Shown here piece by piece: positions 20,559-30,180 of a stretch of DNA of 64,000 bases. The notes beneath the pieces were generated by a model. That model was not told the origin of the DNA and made no database searches. It saw only the letters and a list, made by a program, of their open reading frames with translations. The stretch comes from Agarophyton chilense. Lineage: Eukaryota > Rhodophyta > Florideophyceae > Gracilariales > Gracilariaceae. Location: NCBI GenBank assembly GCA_030374765.1, contig JARGXX010000040.1, positions 237,795-301,794 on the forward strand. The letters run 5' to 3'. The translations under genes were made by a program, and so were the position numbers. Each line of letters starts with the position of its first letter. The stretch's first letter is position 1.

Positions 20559-22930
20559 TTTTGACTACCAGAACATACAAAAAGCCATCCTCTCCACGTG
20601 ACATGTAGCAAAAGTCGAAGTAAAACAATTCATTAGGTTGTAGACATGCAGTTTGTGAAATTAAAGCTACAAACTGGGAAAAGTGATTGATTCGAATCCA
20701 CATTAAATACGGTTTTCTACATGTGCATTACGAAAATGCCGAGAAGTTTTTAAATGCTCACCGCATGAAATCTAGGCTTAACTAGAATTCCGAAAACACG
20801 GAAACATTGTTCAGCAGGGCATTGCATTCCCTCATATGAACTATCCGGGTTTAGTAGAGAAACACAACCGTTTCTCAGCTGCCTCAACTCTGAGCACATT
20901 CGGAAGCAGCATATTCTAAGCTGTAATCGGGTGCGAGTCTTCTTTCTCTCTCACCATTTGTGGATTGCACTTGTACCCAGAAGTTCAAATATGTACTTTG
21001 AACTTTGTCTTATGCACGGGGCCCTCTCTTTCTGTAGCTTTCGAAAGAACATATCATCTTTAACCGCTGCACCTTTTGAACAGTCGAGATTGAAATTCTG
21101 GCAACAAAAAACCTGTTTCGCTTGGTGATACTTGTTTTCCTTTCCTAGCAAACCCCAACATCCTTTTTATCGGTACTCTCAACGCATATTCGAAGGCTAG
21201 CGTGAAGACAAAGAAGCGGAGGAGGCGAATCATGTCTCAGAGCCAAGATCTTTCGAAAGCTCAATACGTGATCGAAGTGAAGTTCCATGCCTATTCTTTC
21301 CGTTTCAATCTACGCACCTGATGACCTGCTACCCCGTACAGAGAGGCTATTAGTTGTTCAGAAAAGTCCAACATATAGACATCTTTTGTTTTAGTGGAAA
21401 GGATGGAATGTCGTGCGTATCAAATACGTAATTCAGTAGGGCGTACTCTTTTCCGTGCACCCGCCATCAGCATTACACAGAACGTGACATAGAAAATCGA
21501 TCCATCACTACGAATTCACGCCATTTGGTTGAATCACTGGACTATGGAATGATACTTTCTAGAGATTCCCATTTCGGAACAAAACTCTGCGGCACGAATT
21601 CATTGGAATTCCATACCACAGGAAAAAAAGTTGCAACTAAAATTGGAGACGAGAGCAATCAAGGACTGCACTATCAGCCTACAGGAACAAACAACCCGGA
21701 ACAATTCACGACACCAAAGCCCCGTATAACAGCAGAATTAACATCTCAGATAAATTCCAGACACTCTGAGAAGGCCAGTGAACTTTAATCTGGCGCGAAG
21801 TAGTTCGAAATAGAGTAAATCAAAAAGTTCGACACTTTCTTGAAGTCATCAATGATGAGATGGTATTAATTTTGACATGTGACTTTGTCTATTTCGAAAC
21901 TTCTTGCATACTCCTTAAAAATGTCTATCTGTTTCATGACAGCAGGTGATAATTAATTCGCTTTCTTGATGAATCGTGTCTATGTTTAAATTAATGAAAA
22001 TCCGTAGGAAATGTAATATTAAACTTCCCAAACGGAGCTGAAAGGACACCATGGTACAAAACAGTTGCTGCTACGCCCACGCTTTGTACTACTCGTCGGT
22101 AAACCTCAGACTTGCGCCTGCAAAACTGTCAACGTCTGTCAGAATGAAGTGGGCTTTGGGAGTTGATGACAACAGAGCTCTAAACAGTAGAAGTCATAAT
22201 ATCAGAACTCAAATGCTAGGTCTTCTCCTTCCGAACAGGAGTTCAAACTGCTCTTCAATCAAAGTTTTCCTACTTTGAGTTGGGGCGCTTTCGAGCACTT
22301 CATATATGTCTATCAAGCACTAGATTCCGTCTTCCGCCCACTCGGTTCAATGCAGGAAGCGCAATTCCATTTTGGACATATACGACTTCAGCTTGTTCAA
22401 CAATTTCTGTCTCGTGTGAAAGATCGTCAGGACAGTGATCAATAACTTCGTTGGCGATGAAATGGCTATAAAATTGCGTATGAGATCTTGAGGCATGCTA
22501 TGAAGAACTTTGGTGTTGTTGACATGTCGCGATTCGCGCTCGTCGCACCTGACGCAAAAGGATGGGCACCAAGAGAGGTTCCGCGCTGTGTCTGATGCCC
22601 CCAGACTCTTTGACAAATTCTGGTATTCTTTACTATATAGTAGTCTCTGGTGCTCTAAGACCAGCTCGTAGGTTGCGTTTCTAGATTTTCTATGATGCGT
22701 GCGCTGCGTAGGTTTCGCTGTCGTCCAGCAGCTGTCTACTTCGAGGTCCTATGCAGTCCAAGCGCCCGCATCTCACTCCCGACTGCAGTCCACTCTGGGC
22801 TGAAGTTGCGCTATTTCATCCCAGTTTCGCAGCACTCTGCTTTGGGGTGCACCTACGCATCCCAGATGTGCTCGTGGGTGGTCAACAGTCCCCCTATGAC
22901 CAATTTTTCGAAAGGAATATGGAAGATTGG
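20559..22930. other. Long spacer without recognised gene
   Basis: AT-rich DNA with only short open frames. The longest are plus 21525-21788 (87 codons) and minus 22347-22616 (89 codons, with WCPSFCVRCDERE). Neither could be assigned. It may hold decayed remnants of the neighbouring chromoviruses. Confidence 0.5.
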
Positions 22931-23473
22931 TCATAAAAAGTTGACCGGTCTCTTTTGTCGTGTTGTACCGTCCTTCCTTACTTGTTCCAGATATTCTTCT
23001 ACCAAGTCTGGTACATCGCGCTGTAGCCTTTCCAATGGGACCCAGTATGTTTCGCTGTCTTCAAAGCCTTTCCATTTGACCAAGATGTCCAATATGCCGT
23101 CTTCCTTTATGATATTCTGGAAATCTTCGAACACTAGTAGCTCGTTTTCTTGATAATAGAGGTGATTTAGAAGTTCTTTGGTGATTTGAAAATTCTTGTT
23201 CCGGTAAAACTTTAACCACCGGCCGTGCACTAGTTCCTTCTTTCCTGAAAGCAACTGTTCAACTTCGAATATGTATTCAACATTGCAGCTTGTCACTCGA
23301 TATGGACCTGTCCAGTGTAGCGAGAGTTTCCTTTTAACTTTCTTCTGTAGCAATTCTTTCAACACAAAGTCGCTCTCAGAAAATTTCACGTTCCGTACTC
23401 CCGTTTTCCTCTTGGGTGATTCTACCGCTGCTTTTCGTTTCCCGTTAGAATCTGTGGCGACTTCCCGGTGCAT
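22931..23473 (-). pseudogene. Chromovirus B integrase C-terminus with chromodomain
   Basis: A 180-codon open frame. Its first half is the gypsy integrase GPY/F-like module (LSLHWTGPYRVTSCNVEYIF). Its second half is a chromodomain: DILVKWKGFEDSETYWVPLE, then RDVPDLVEEYLEQV. Two of the aromatic-cage type positions (W, Y/W) are visible. Chromodomains of chromoviruses direct integration to marked chromatin. The ATG at 23473 is internal to a longer integrase that is frameshifted upstream. Confidence 0.85.
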
Positions 23474-23503
23474 GAGCTTTATTGCTTCTCTACGCCGGTT
23501 GAA

Positions 23504-24214
23504 TTATCGCAATTGCCTAATCTGTGCCTCGGTGATGGACAAAATTTCCGACTCTCTTTTGCCTTCAGTGAGTCCGGCGAACGGGCTGTCCTGCTTCAGC
23601 CCGGTAAATACTTCGAGTGGATATCGATTCTTCAATCGCTTCAACGGGGAGTTATTCAGTGCTGACTGCACCAGTGACACCACACTGGGCCATGAGGCGA
23701 ATGGAAGCTGAAACTCTGACAGTAGTTCTTTTGCCGCTCTTGCTAGCTCTCTGCACACTACCTCAACTATGCCGTTGCTTCACGATGCGTAGGACAGGGT
23801 GTAGTATGCTGAATGTGCAAATGATCCTTGAGACTACGTGTCACTGTGTTCTTAAAATGACTGGCTTGATAGGAGACCCATATCCTCGAAGTTCCGAAGG
23901 CGGCCAACCATTTTATAAGAAGTTCAGCGGTTACTTCAGCCGTTGCTTCGGTTGTAGGTACGAGCCATAGATAGCCAGAGAAGTCGTTTTTGATCACCAG
24001 AACGTAGATGTGATGTTTTTCTCCTTTTCCAATGTAGCAGTAGTCGAAATGGATTACTTCGTTGGGTTTCGTAGAGTGAATTGCAAACCATACAGGCCTT
24101 GGCACGGTAAATCTTGGTCGAATAGCGAGGCAGTGGATACAGGATGCCACGGAGTCGTTCACATCTTTGTCCATACAGTCCCACCAGAAGTGTGTCTCGA
24201 TGTCTGCCTTTCAC
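23504..24214 (-). pseudogene. Chromovirus B integrase core
   Basis: Frames 23767-24174 and 23504-23758 give CIHCLAIRPRF (zinc CxxC), VIHFDYCYIGKGEKHHIYVL (first catalytic Asp), KNDFSGYLWLVPTTEATAE and then WVSYQASHF. The usual TDxGxxF second Asp reads SYQASHF, so the catalytic aspartate is lost. LLSEFQLPFASWPSVVSLVQ follows. At least one frame change occurs near 23765. Confidence 0.8.
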
Positions 24215-24309
24215 ACTTCCTTTGCTCGGTGTCCTGTGGATCCGGTGTGTGCTGCGATTAAAACTATTAGCTTAAAAAGTGTGCCTAACTTCCGAACCCA
24301 TATAAGCCC

Positions 24310-24600
24310 TCAACTGTTTCGCCAAATGCCTTGATTCTGCTTTAAACTGCCGGGTGGCTTCTCTGGACTGCTACGTTGTGTGTTCTCCAGGTCTTTGAGT
24401 TTTGGCCAGTCGAGTTTCGGTTTCAGTTCGGGGCTTATTGGCGCCATGAGAACAGTCTCGCATGCCCTCAGAGTGGCTACTTTGACTTTGTCAGGACTTT
24501 TTGAGGCCCAACGTGTCATAATATCACCCCAAACATTCCGTTTCTCCGGTAGATGCTGTATGATATACCTGAAACGTTTGAGCTTCATTGCCCATCTCAT
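24310..24600 (-). pseudogene. Chromovirus B RNase H tail
   Basis: MRWAMKLKRFRYIIQHLPEK followed by NVWGDIMTRWAS is the end of a gypsy RNase H (the 'RW...L..F.Y.I.H..G..N..AD..SR' pattern, with D and R kept). It is joined directly to the protease region at about 24600. The whole reverse transcriptase and most of RNase H are missing, which indicates an internal deletion. Confidence 0.75.
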
Positions 24601-25025
24601 TAGCTTGCTAGCCGTGTGGCGTGATGTGCCGGGGGTGCAATTGTGTCTTCTTTTGTGTCTCTGTAGGATACACCACTGCAGTTACCCTTCTCAGTAGGTA
24701 CACTGAGGCGGCTGATACGCATACCATTGATCGCCGGGCCGACCTTCTCGAGGTGGTCGTCTAAGTTGAATTCTATTTCATTGAGTAGGGGGCGTCCAAG
24801 AATCACCCCTTTCATACTCTGATCCGTAATGAAGAACTCTACTCCATGCGGAAGTATAAGTATCTTGGTCCTGAGCAGGGTTATAAATAGGGGCACCGCC
24901 ACCCTTTGCTTTGATGTGAACACCATGAGGGCTTCTTCATTGCTCTCAAAAGCAGTCTCGAGTTCGATGGACTCAGGGAGATTGATGACTTCCAAGTTGC
25001 TTCCTGCAATGACTTGCTTCATCAA
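24600..25025 (-). pseudogene. Chromovirus B protease/linker region
   Basis: ILILPHGVEFFITDQSMKGV followed by ILGRPLLNEIEF matches the C-terminal half of gypsy retropepsins (ILGRPxL). The N-terminal DSGA-type active site would lie near 25040-25060 (minus strand ADYSAIS with a frame change); it is not convincingly intact. Confidence 0.6.
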
Positions 25026-25103
25026 GTCTTTTGAGATAGCACTGTAGTCGGCAAAAGAGTCTCTAATTGTGACTGCAGCGCCTCTTTCGTCGATTAAAAT
25101 GTT

Positions 25104-25501
25104 TTACCTTTCATTGCTGCTCGGATGGCTTGACAAACGGGCGACTTTGATGCTTCTCTTCCCCTGCTTCTCTGCGAATAAATCGTCCAGGAGCTGCTTC
25201 CGTTCATCAGCAAAGGTAATACTACAGTCTTGGATACGGTGCTTTTTGTCGCAGTTCCTGTTCAGGCAAGGCCTCGTCCACACAGTACCGTCTGCGGCGG
25301 TTTTCTGTGCTCCTGAGTTCGAAGAATCTCGTTTCGAACGTTTTCGACTGCGCTCTATATCTTCGGGTTCACTCTTCTTCGAAACGTTTCCTCCGTCGCG
25401 CTCGTGTCTCCGCTTTATCTGCACTCGTGCAGTTTCGCCGTTATGCACTTCGACGAAAAGAGCGCTGGCGCGTTTCATAAAATAGGATATGCTTTCCTTC
25501 T
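25104..25501 (-). pseudogene. Chromovirus B gag, zinc-knuckle end
   Basis: A Lys/Arg/Glu-rich segment (EPEDIERSRKRSKRD) is followed by a CCHC knuckle (CLNRNCDKKHRIQDC) near 25258. The nucleocapsid end of Gag is therefore present, but the capsid part is missing. The frame runs straight into the LTR-like repeat at 25502, so that repeat either inserted into gag or marks a deletion. Confidence 0.65.
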
Positions 25502-25947
25502 TGTAATGCAATGACATGTGGGTCAGCGTACGGGTCTCGACTGGTGGTAGCGTGGTAGACCGGGTCCTAAGGTTCGAATTCTTGATGGCGGCACTCCCAG
25601 AGTACTTGGTGCAATGGGCTGGCGTTTACTGCTTATTGCTACAAGTTGGAGCAACAATAACGATGGCTTGAAGACTAATTAATAGAACTAATATACCAAA
25701 GGGGGTTCTTTAGTATCCTAACTGTGCCCACCTTCATCTAAGGGAGAAGTGTCGCTCGAGCCAAGAGAATAGTACTGGCGAGGCGCTGGGATCTCCCTGG
25801 CACTGTAATGATAATGTATGACACTAATTAAAATAAAATAATAATCTGCCTGAGTCCAGCTGAGGTCGGCCAGTCGACGTGGCGTCTGTAAGATCCCTCA
25901 GGGCCCGGCAGCTTACAGGGCTCAACCGTTATCGTCGCTTCTTCACA
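25502..25947. repeat. About 445-bp LTR-like repeat, right copy
   Basis: Direct copy of 18736-19181, beginning TGTAATGCAATG and ending CTTCACA. Flanks CTTCT and TATCT agree poorly. No tRNA-type primer site lies just inside it, so it is probably not the 5' LTR of chromovirus B. Confidence 0.6.
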
Positions 25948-26379
25948 TATCTCCCTCCTTAGGATTCGGCCATTACGGCGAAGTCAAGATGGCCTCATCA
26001 TTGACCGAGGGGACGCGATCTCTTTGTCGCTCCCAGTACCATTGGGCGCGACGGGACGTCGCGTGGTCATCGCATGCGGGGATGCGACGAAGCGTGAGCT
26101 GACCATTGGCGCCGAAGGAAAATTAATTTGCTTAAGGACTGAAACTCCCGCGCGCCGTAGACACTGGCCATAGGTACATCGCCGGCGTATTCCTCGTGGT
26201 GCGGTATCCCGGTCGTCCCTTGGCTTATTCTCCCCTGACCGTCATTGGGGCCTTCCTTAGTCTTTGCTCTTCCTTTGGCGACCCAATGCGCTTCGTCTAC
26301 TGTGGTTTACGCCTGTCAGTACTTTCAGGTCAATTCCATTCGTCTTCTCATCGCGGTAATTTTTCATTAGTCGCGCGCG

Positions 26380-26976
26380 ATGCCAAACTCGCCTTATAAG
26401 CCCGTCAGATACGCTATTCTCCCTCCGGAATATGTCGCTTCCGTCGGCTCTCCTATCCATTTCCCGGCTGACCAGCCTGTGGGGAGCGGCATTATAGCTT
26501 CGAAAAACCAAACGGGGAGCTTCTCGGGATACCAAGTGGCTTACGAACGTCACGGGGACTGCTACGACCATACAGTCGGACGGAATCCGCAAGTAATGCG
26601 TCATATCATTCTTCCGTACTCAGTAGAAGAATCCTAAAGGTTCGGTCATATGTATCTCGGTGCCCGAAGGTTTTCCAAAATACCCGATTTTTGGAAGGGC
26701 AGCATGAATGCGCCCAGCGTCTCGTAATATAACCGATGGTTTCATTGTCCTGTGGATCTACGTTCGGCGACGCTATATTGCACCTTAATCCAAGCGGACA
26801 TGCCGTACGTCCGCTGCGAGGAGGAAGCCCAATACCAGTTCAGGGTGACCAAACTCCTTTCGGACCTATACAAGGAGTTCATCCCGCCTCATGTGCGATT
26901 TCCTCCGGCGGGTCACAACCTTTTGGCGCTTATATGCTTCCGGCCGCTGTATGACCGCCTGTTTTTGGATGTCTAA
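26380..26976 (+). pseudogene. Degraded open frame of unknown origin
   Basis: One plus-strand reading frame is open at 26380-26637 (FPADQPVGSGIIASKNQTGS) and again at 26752-26976 (ADMPYVRCEEEAQYQFRVTK, ending CFRPLYDRLFLDV). Only two stops lie in the frame between them, and the codon content is protein-like throughout. The gypsy element inserted about 30 bases after its last stop. I do not recognise the family; it could be a host gene remnant. The stretch 25948-26379 shows no feature. Confidence 0.35.
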
Positions 26977-27003
26977 TAGGGTCTATCGGAACGAGATAAA
27001 CGA

Positions 27004-27008
27004 GCCCG
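27004..27008. repeat. Target-site duplication GCCCG (left)
   Basis: Identical to 36120-36124 and immediately outside the two gypsy LTRs. This fixes the element borders. Confidence 0.9.
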
Positions 27009-27590
27009 TGTCGTACAATCACCTCTGGGGTCTGCTACTGTCTTGTCTCAGGAGCATGTTGACGCTCAACCTCAGAAGGTAGACATGATAAAGCTTGATG
27101 GTAACAGGTCACCGTGAAAACCCGCAGGGGCAAACGGCGGGGCAACTAGCCTACACCGTGTAGGTGAACGATGGTAGGCGTCGACGCGCGGTAAAACCTA
27201 TGTGTTAGTTGAGAAACAATGAACCAAAAGATATAGTTGTGACCCAAGTGGGGTCTGTCTTTATCAGACTAGGGTGGAGGAGGTGCAGTTCCCTATATGC
27301 AGTGGACTGCACCCTCCAGATCACCCGGAAGGTGCCAGCAAGGCACGGTCTCTGACCTAGTTTCAGAGACCTGGCCAGCACTGGCTACAGTGCCAGGTGG
27401 CCACTCCACTACTGAATTACTAACAATCACTCAACCAGAAGGTACATGTCAACACTACACGTGGCTAACAACACCTAGATGGTAACTCGCCCGGAGCTGC
27501 GTGGCCGATGATCCCTCGCATCCATCACCTACAAGGTCAGTGTAGTATATCGACAACCTCAAAGGTCAAACCTTCTGCCACTATACGACA
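27009..27590 (-). repeat. Gypsy 3' LTR (582 bp)
   Basis: Begins TGTCGTACAATC and ends CTATACGACA, so its ends are a 6-bp inverted repeat (TGTCGT/ACGACA). It is the fuller of the two LTRs. The other lacks about 208 bases corresponding to roughly 27207-27414 here. Confidence 0.92.
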
Positions 27591-27602
27591 GACCCCCTTC
27601 CT
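27591..27602 (-). other. Gypsy polypurine tract
   Basis: Read on the minus strand, AGGAAGGGGGTC lies immediately before the 3' LTR, the expected place and composition for the plus-strand primer. Confidence 0.7.
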
Positions 27603-28346
27603 ACCCGTGAGACACGCCCCGTGTCTCCTTCCACCAAACCATAAAGGTATAGAGAGCGACAGCAGCCCGGGCATCGGAGTGGTATCCGCCAGCGGTTGCT
27701 CACGGTGCGCGACGCGCGATCCCTTGTGGTTCAAAAATCGGTGCCAGTGTCGGTTGGGGAGTGCGAGTGATGACGGCGGCGGACGAATTGAGCGACAACC
27801 ATCCAGGTAGGGACTGTCATGAGGACGATGCAGTGTCAATAGCGCGCTCGCGGACACCTTTTCGGCTGTTGGACCCTGCGTTCTTGCAATTCTGCTTCTG
27901 CATAGCCCATCGTTCAACCAAGTTGGTATCGCACCTTTTTCGGTTGCTCAAACTTAATATTCCTCCTAGGTACCTGCGCGTGCCGTGCCCTCTGGGTGTT
28001 CCCACGGCTTGGCAACCCTTCAGGTATTGCTGTCCTTAATTGGCGGCATCGCGACCTTAACCGTGCTGTGCAGCTTTCCTTGAAGGTTCACTGGCTTCTC
28101 GACCTTTAAGGTTTCGTGTACCTTTTAAGGATTGATTCTTGGCGCCTGTTGGGCCTGAGCCTGCGTCGATACAACCATTGAGGTATTGACCTGGGTCCGT
28201 GGCGGAAGCTTCCGGTTGTGAGACCTTATTGGTGTTGAGCGCCCCCGTTGGTAATCGCGCGACCTTTCTCGGGTTTTTCATTCCGGTTTACCTTTAAGTC
28301 TATCACAGGATCGCGACGCCTCCACGCTCGCGTTTGAACCCATTCG
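27603..28346. other. Gypsy 3' noncoding region
   Basis: Between the polypurine tract and the antisense frames. No supported gene. It is dense in ACC-N5-GGT motifs (27638, 27798, 27917, 28015, 28102, 28174, 28223). Confidence 0.6.
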
Positions 28347-28874
28347 GTGCCACGGCGACGCACCTTGCGCCGCATCGTGGATTCGCTACCGAAAACTCGA
28401 AGGGGTGGGTCGTCCCCATACGCAGCACCAGCGCTCGAGAGACGTGAGGTGCCGGTTACCATTGAGGTTGAAGAATTAGGCGATTCCGAGGGGATTGATA
28501 CCCCTGAAGTTATGCCTTTAAGGTCGGATTGGTCGCGCTCCACGATACCTCAAAGATCAGGAACCCCTCGCGCCCGTACGATGGCAACTGTTGCACCTGA
28601 AAGATCGATGTCGGGACTACCGGAAAGGTTGGATACGTTTGCCGTCTCTTCGGAACGTACTGAGGAGGCCTCACCTCAGAAGGGTAAATACCCGCTGGAG
28701 GATACTCGCCGATTTGGTTACAAGAACATCGTTCAGGGGACCGATTATACCGTGAAGGATTTGGACTCGTATCTCGAGCAGAGCGAGAATTACCATTGGG
28801 ATTCCCATCAAGGTTGGGAGGTTTTCGATCGTGCGACTTGGACACGACTAGACACCTGTTGGTCGATATGCTGA
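28347..28874 (+). CDS. Antisense ORF in gypsy 3' region, first part
   Basis: A 175-codon frame opposite in sense to the retrotransposon genes (MPRRRTLRRIVDSLPKTRRG at the start). A basic N-terminus is followed by an acidic and Ser/Thr/Pro-rich part and an aromatic segment (RFGYKNIVQGTDYTVKDLD). No family recognised. The next antisense frame (28926) is in the same phase with two stops between, so both may come from one ancestral antisense gene. Antisense ORFs between integrase and the 3' LTR are known in some plant Tat-type gypsy elements; homology with those is not claimed. It could be spurious. Confidence 0.4.
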   Translation: MPRRRTLRRIVDSLPKTRRGGSSPYAAPALERREVPVTIEVEELGDSEGIDTPEVMPLRSDWSRSTIPQRSGTPRARTMATVAPERSMSGLPERLDTFAVSSERTEEASPQKGKYPLEDTRRFGYKNIVQGTDYTVKDLDSYLEQSENYHWDSHQGWEVFDRATWTRLDTCWSIC

Positions 28875-28925
28875 TCCCTTCCCGTCCGAGCCGTTACCTC
28901 AAGGTCGTAAGTCGCCTCTAAGGGT

Positions 28926-29564
28926 ATGACTCCTACTCAACCGAGCTCCTCGCGGGTTGCTGGTCCAGTTCGACCTCTTTTGGAGGGTATTGCTAATCCT
29001 CCGCCCCACCCTATGATGGATTCTCCGGCCGTGGTTGGTTTGTTAGCTCGAATTCGCCAGGCTTGCGTCACCAACTTTCAAAGGGCTGGGCGTACCTCCG
29101 TGGTTGCTGCATTAACACTCCTTGAAGGTTTGCCGCCGTGCCATACGAAATACATGAAGACGCTGAACCAACTTGGTGAGTTACGGAATCAGTTTCAGTT
29201 GGACATGTACCAATTGGCCACCAGTCAGGTTGCCATTCTGGCCAGCGTCTCTGCTGCTGCGCCATCTGATCCTTTGACGGATCCCCTTCTAGGTGCTAAC
29301 TTGAACCCTGCGGTTTTGCAACCCGCTCTGGCGGGTCCTTCCGTTCAACCTATGTTGGTTTCAACTCCTCTCCCCAGTAGCGGGGCTACCGCTCCTTCGC
29401 TACCTTCTATGTCGATGGCTCCTAGCATTCCTGCCAGTTCTCCTTCGCGGGTAGCCAATAAAACGGGTCCTCCGAGGTTCGATCGCGTAGAGCTACAGCT
29501 CTGGGCTTTCGGGCTGAGGTGCCTACCTCGATGCGATGTTGACCCGTTTCAGGTGCTACCGTAA
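28926..29564 (+). CDS. Antisense ORF in gypsy 3' region, second part
   Basis: A 212-codon plus-strand frame overlapping the integrase end by about 140 bases. Pro/Ser/Ala-rich ends surround a predicted helical centre (AVVGLLARIRQACVTNFQRA; LGELRNQFQLDMYQLATSQV), reminiscent of a coiled or oligomerising region. Function unknown. The long open length in a region without sense coding, and the same phase as 28347-28874, support a real gene. No promoter was identified. Confidence 0.42.
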   Translation: MTPTQPSSSRVAGPVRPLLEGIANPPPHPMMDSPAVVGLLARIRQACVTNFQRAGRTSVVAALTLLEGLPPCHTKYMKTLNQLGELRNQFQLDMYQLATSQVAILASVSAAAPSDPLTDPLLGANLNPAVLQPALAGPSVQPMLVSTPLPSSGATAPSLPSMSMAPSIPASSPSRVANKTGPPRFDRVELQLWAFGLRCLPRCDVDPFQVLP

Positions 29565-30180
29565 TACGGTCAATTGACATCGTATTCGGTATTCCATCTT
29601 GTTCAACGGTAACGGTGTGGTCTGATGCCTTCAATACCTTATAAGGTCCCACTGATTTGGGTAGAAGCTTCGAATTGATATCTCTATCAATAGCTTCATC
29701 GCCCGCTTCATCACCCGGTCGTGGTCTTTTACCTGAAGGTGGGTTGTCTATATAGACATATTGTCCCGAAGATGCAGAGACCCCTTTGGTTACCCTACGG
29801 TCGTAGTCGGCCTTACACCGCTTCTGGGCTGCAGTGAGGCGGCTCTCTGCATTTTTGAGAGCCCTCCTCAACCTCACAAGGGTATTTCGCTTGACCTGGG
29901 CAGGGGTCAGTGCGCCAGCTGCAGTGCTGGTGGTATGATCTCCCTGCACTACAATACCTGGGTGGTGTCGCGAAAGAACTAAACCAAATGGAGTGGTCTG
30001 CGTTGACCGGTGTACCTGAAGATTATAGGAGTAGGTGAGCGGTTGCACCAGCTCATCCCAACCAGTTTGGTGCTCTTCCGTATAGTGTCGTAGCCTTGAT
30101 ACCAATATGTGGTTAAAGCGCTCGACCTGTCCGTTCGTCTGCGGGTGGTAGGCAGTAGTGAAATAGTGCTTGATACCCAA
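29422..30180 (-). pseudogene. Gypsy integrase C-terminal half
   Basis: Holds the third catalytic residue in AYHPQTNGQVERFNHILVSR, the helical C-terminal part and a GPYKV-type module (LPKSVGPYKVLKASDHTVTV). It ends at a stop after KENWQEC. It is in a different frame from the pol frame that ends at 29979; a one-base change near 30185 separates them. No chromodomain, unlike the chromoviruses at 19-25 kb. Confidence 0.85.

Noticed and set aside
28347-28874. CRISPR or tandem-repeat reading of the repeated AAGGT/ACCTT strings
   Set aside because: Spacing is irregular, no spacers or direct repeats exist, and the motif is a dispersed palindrome over the whole element.
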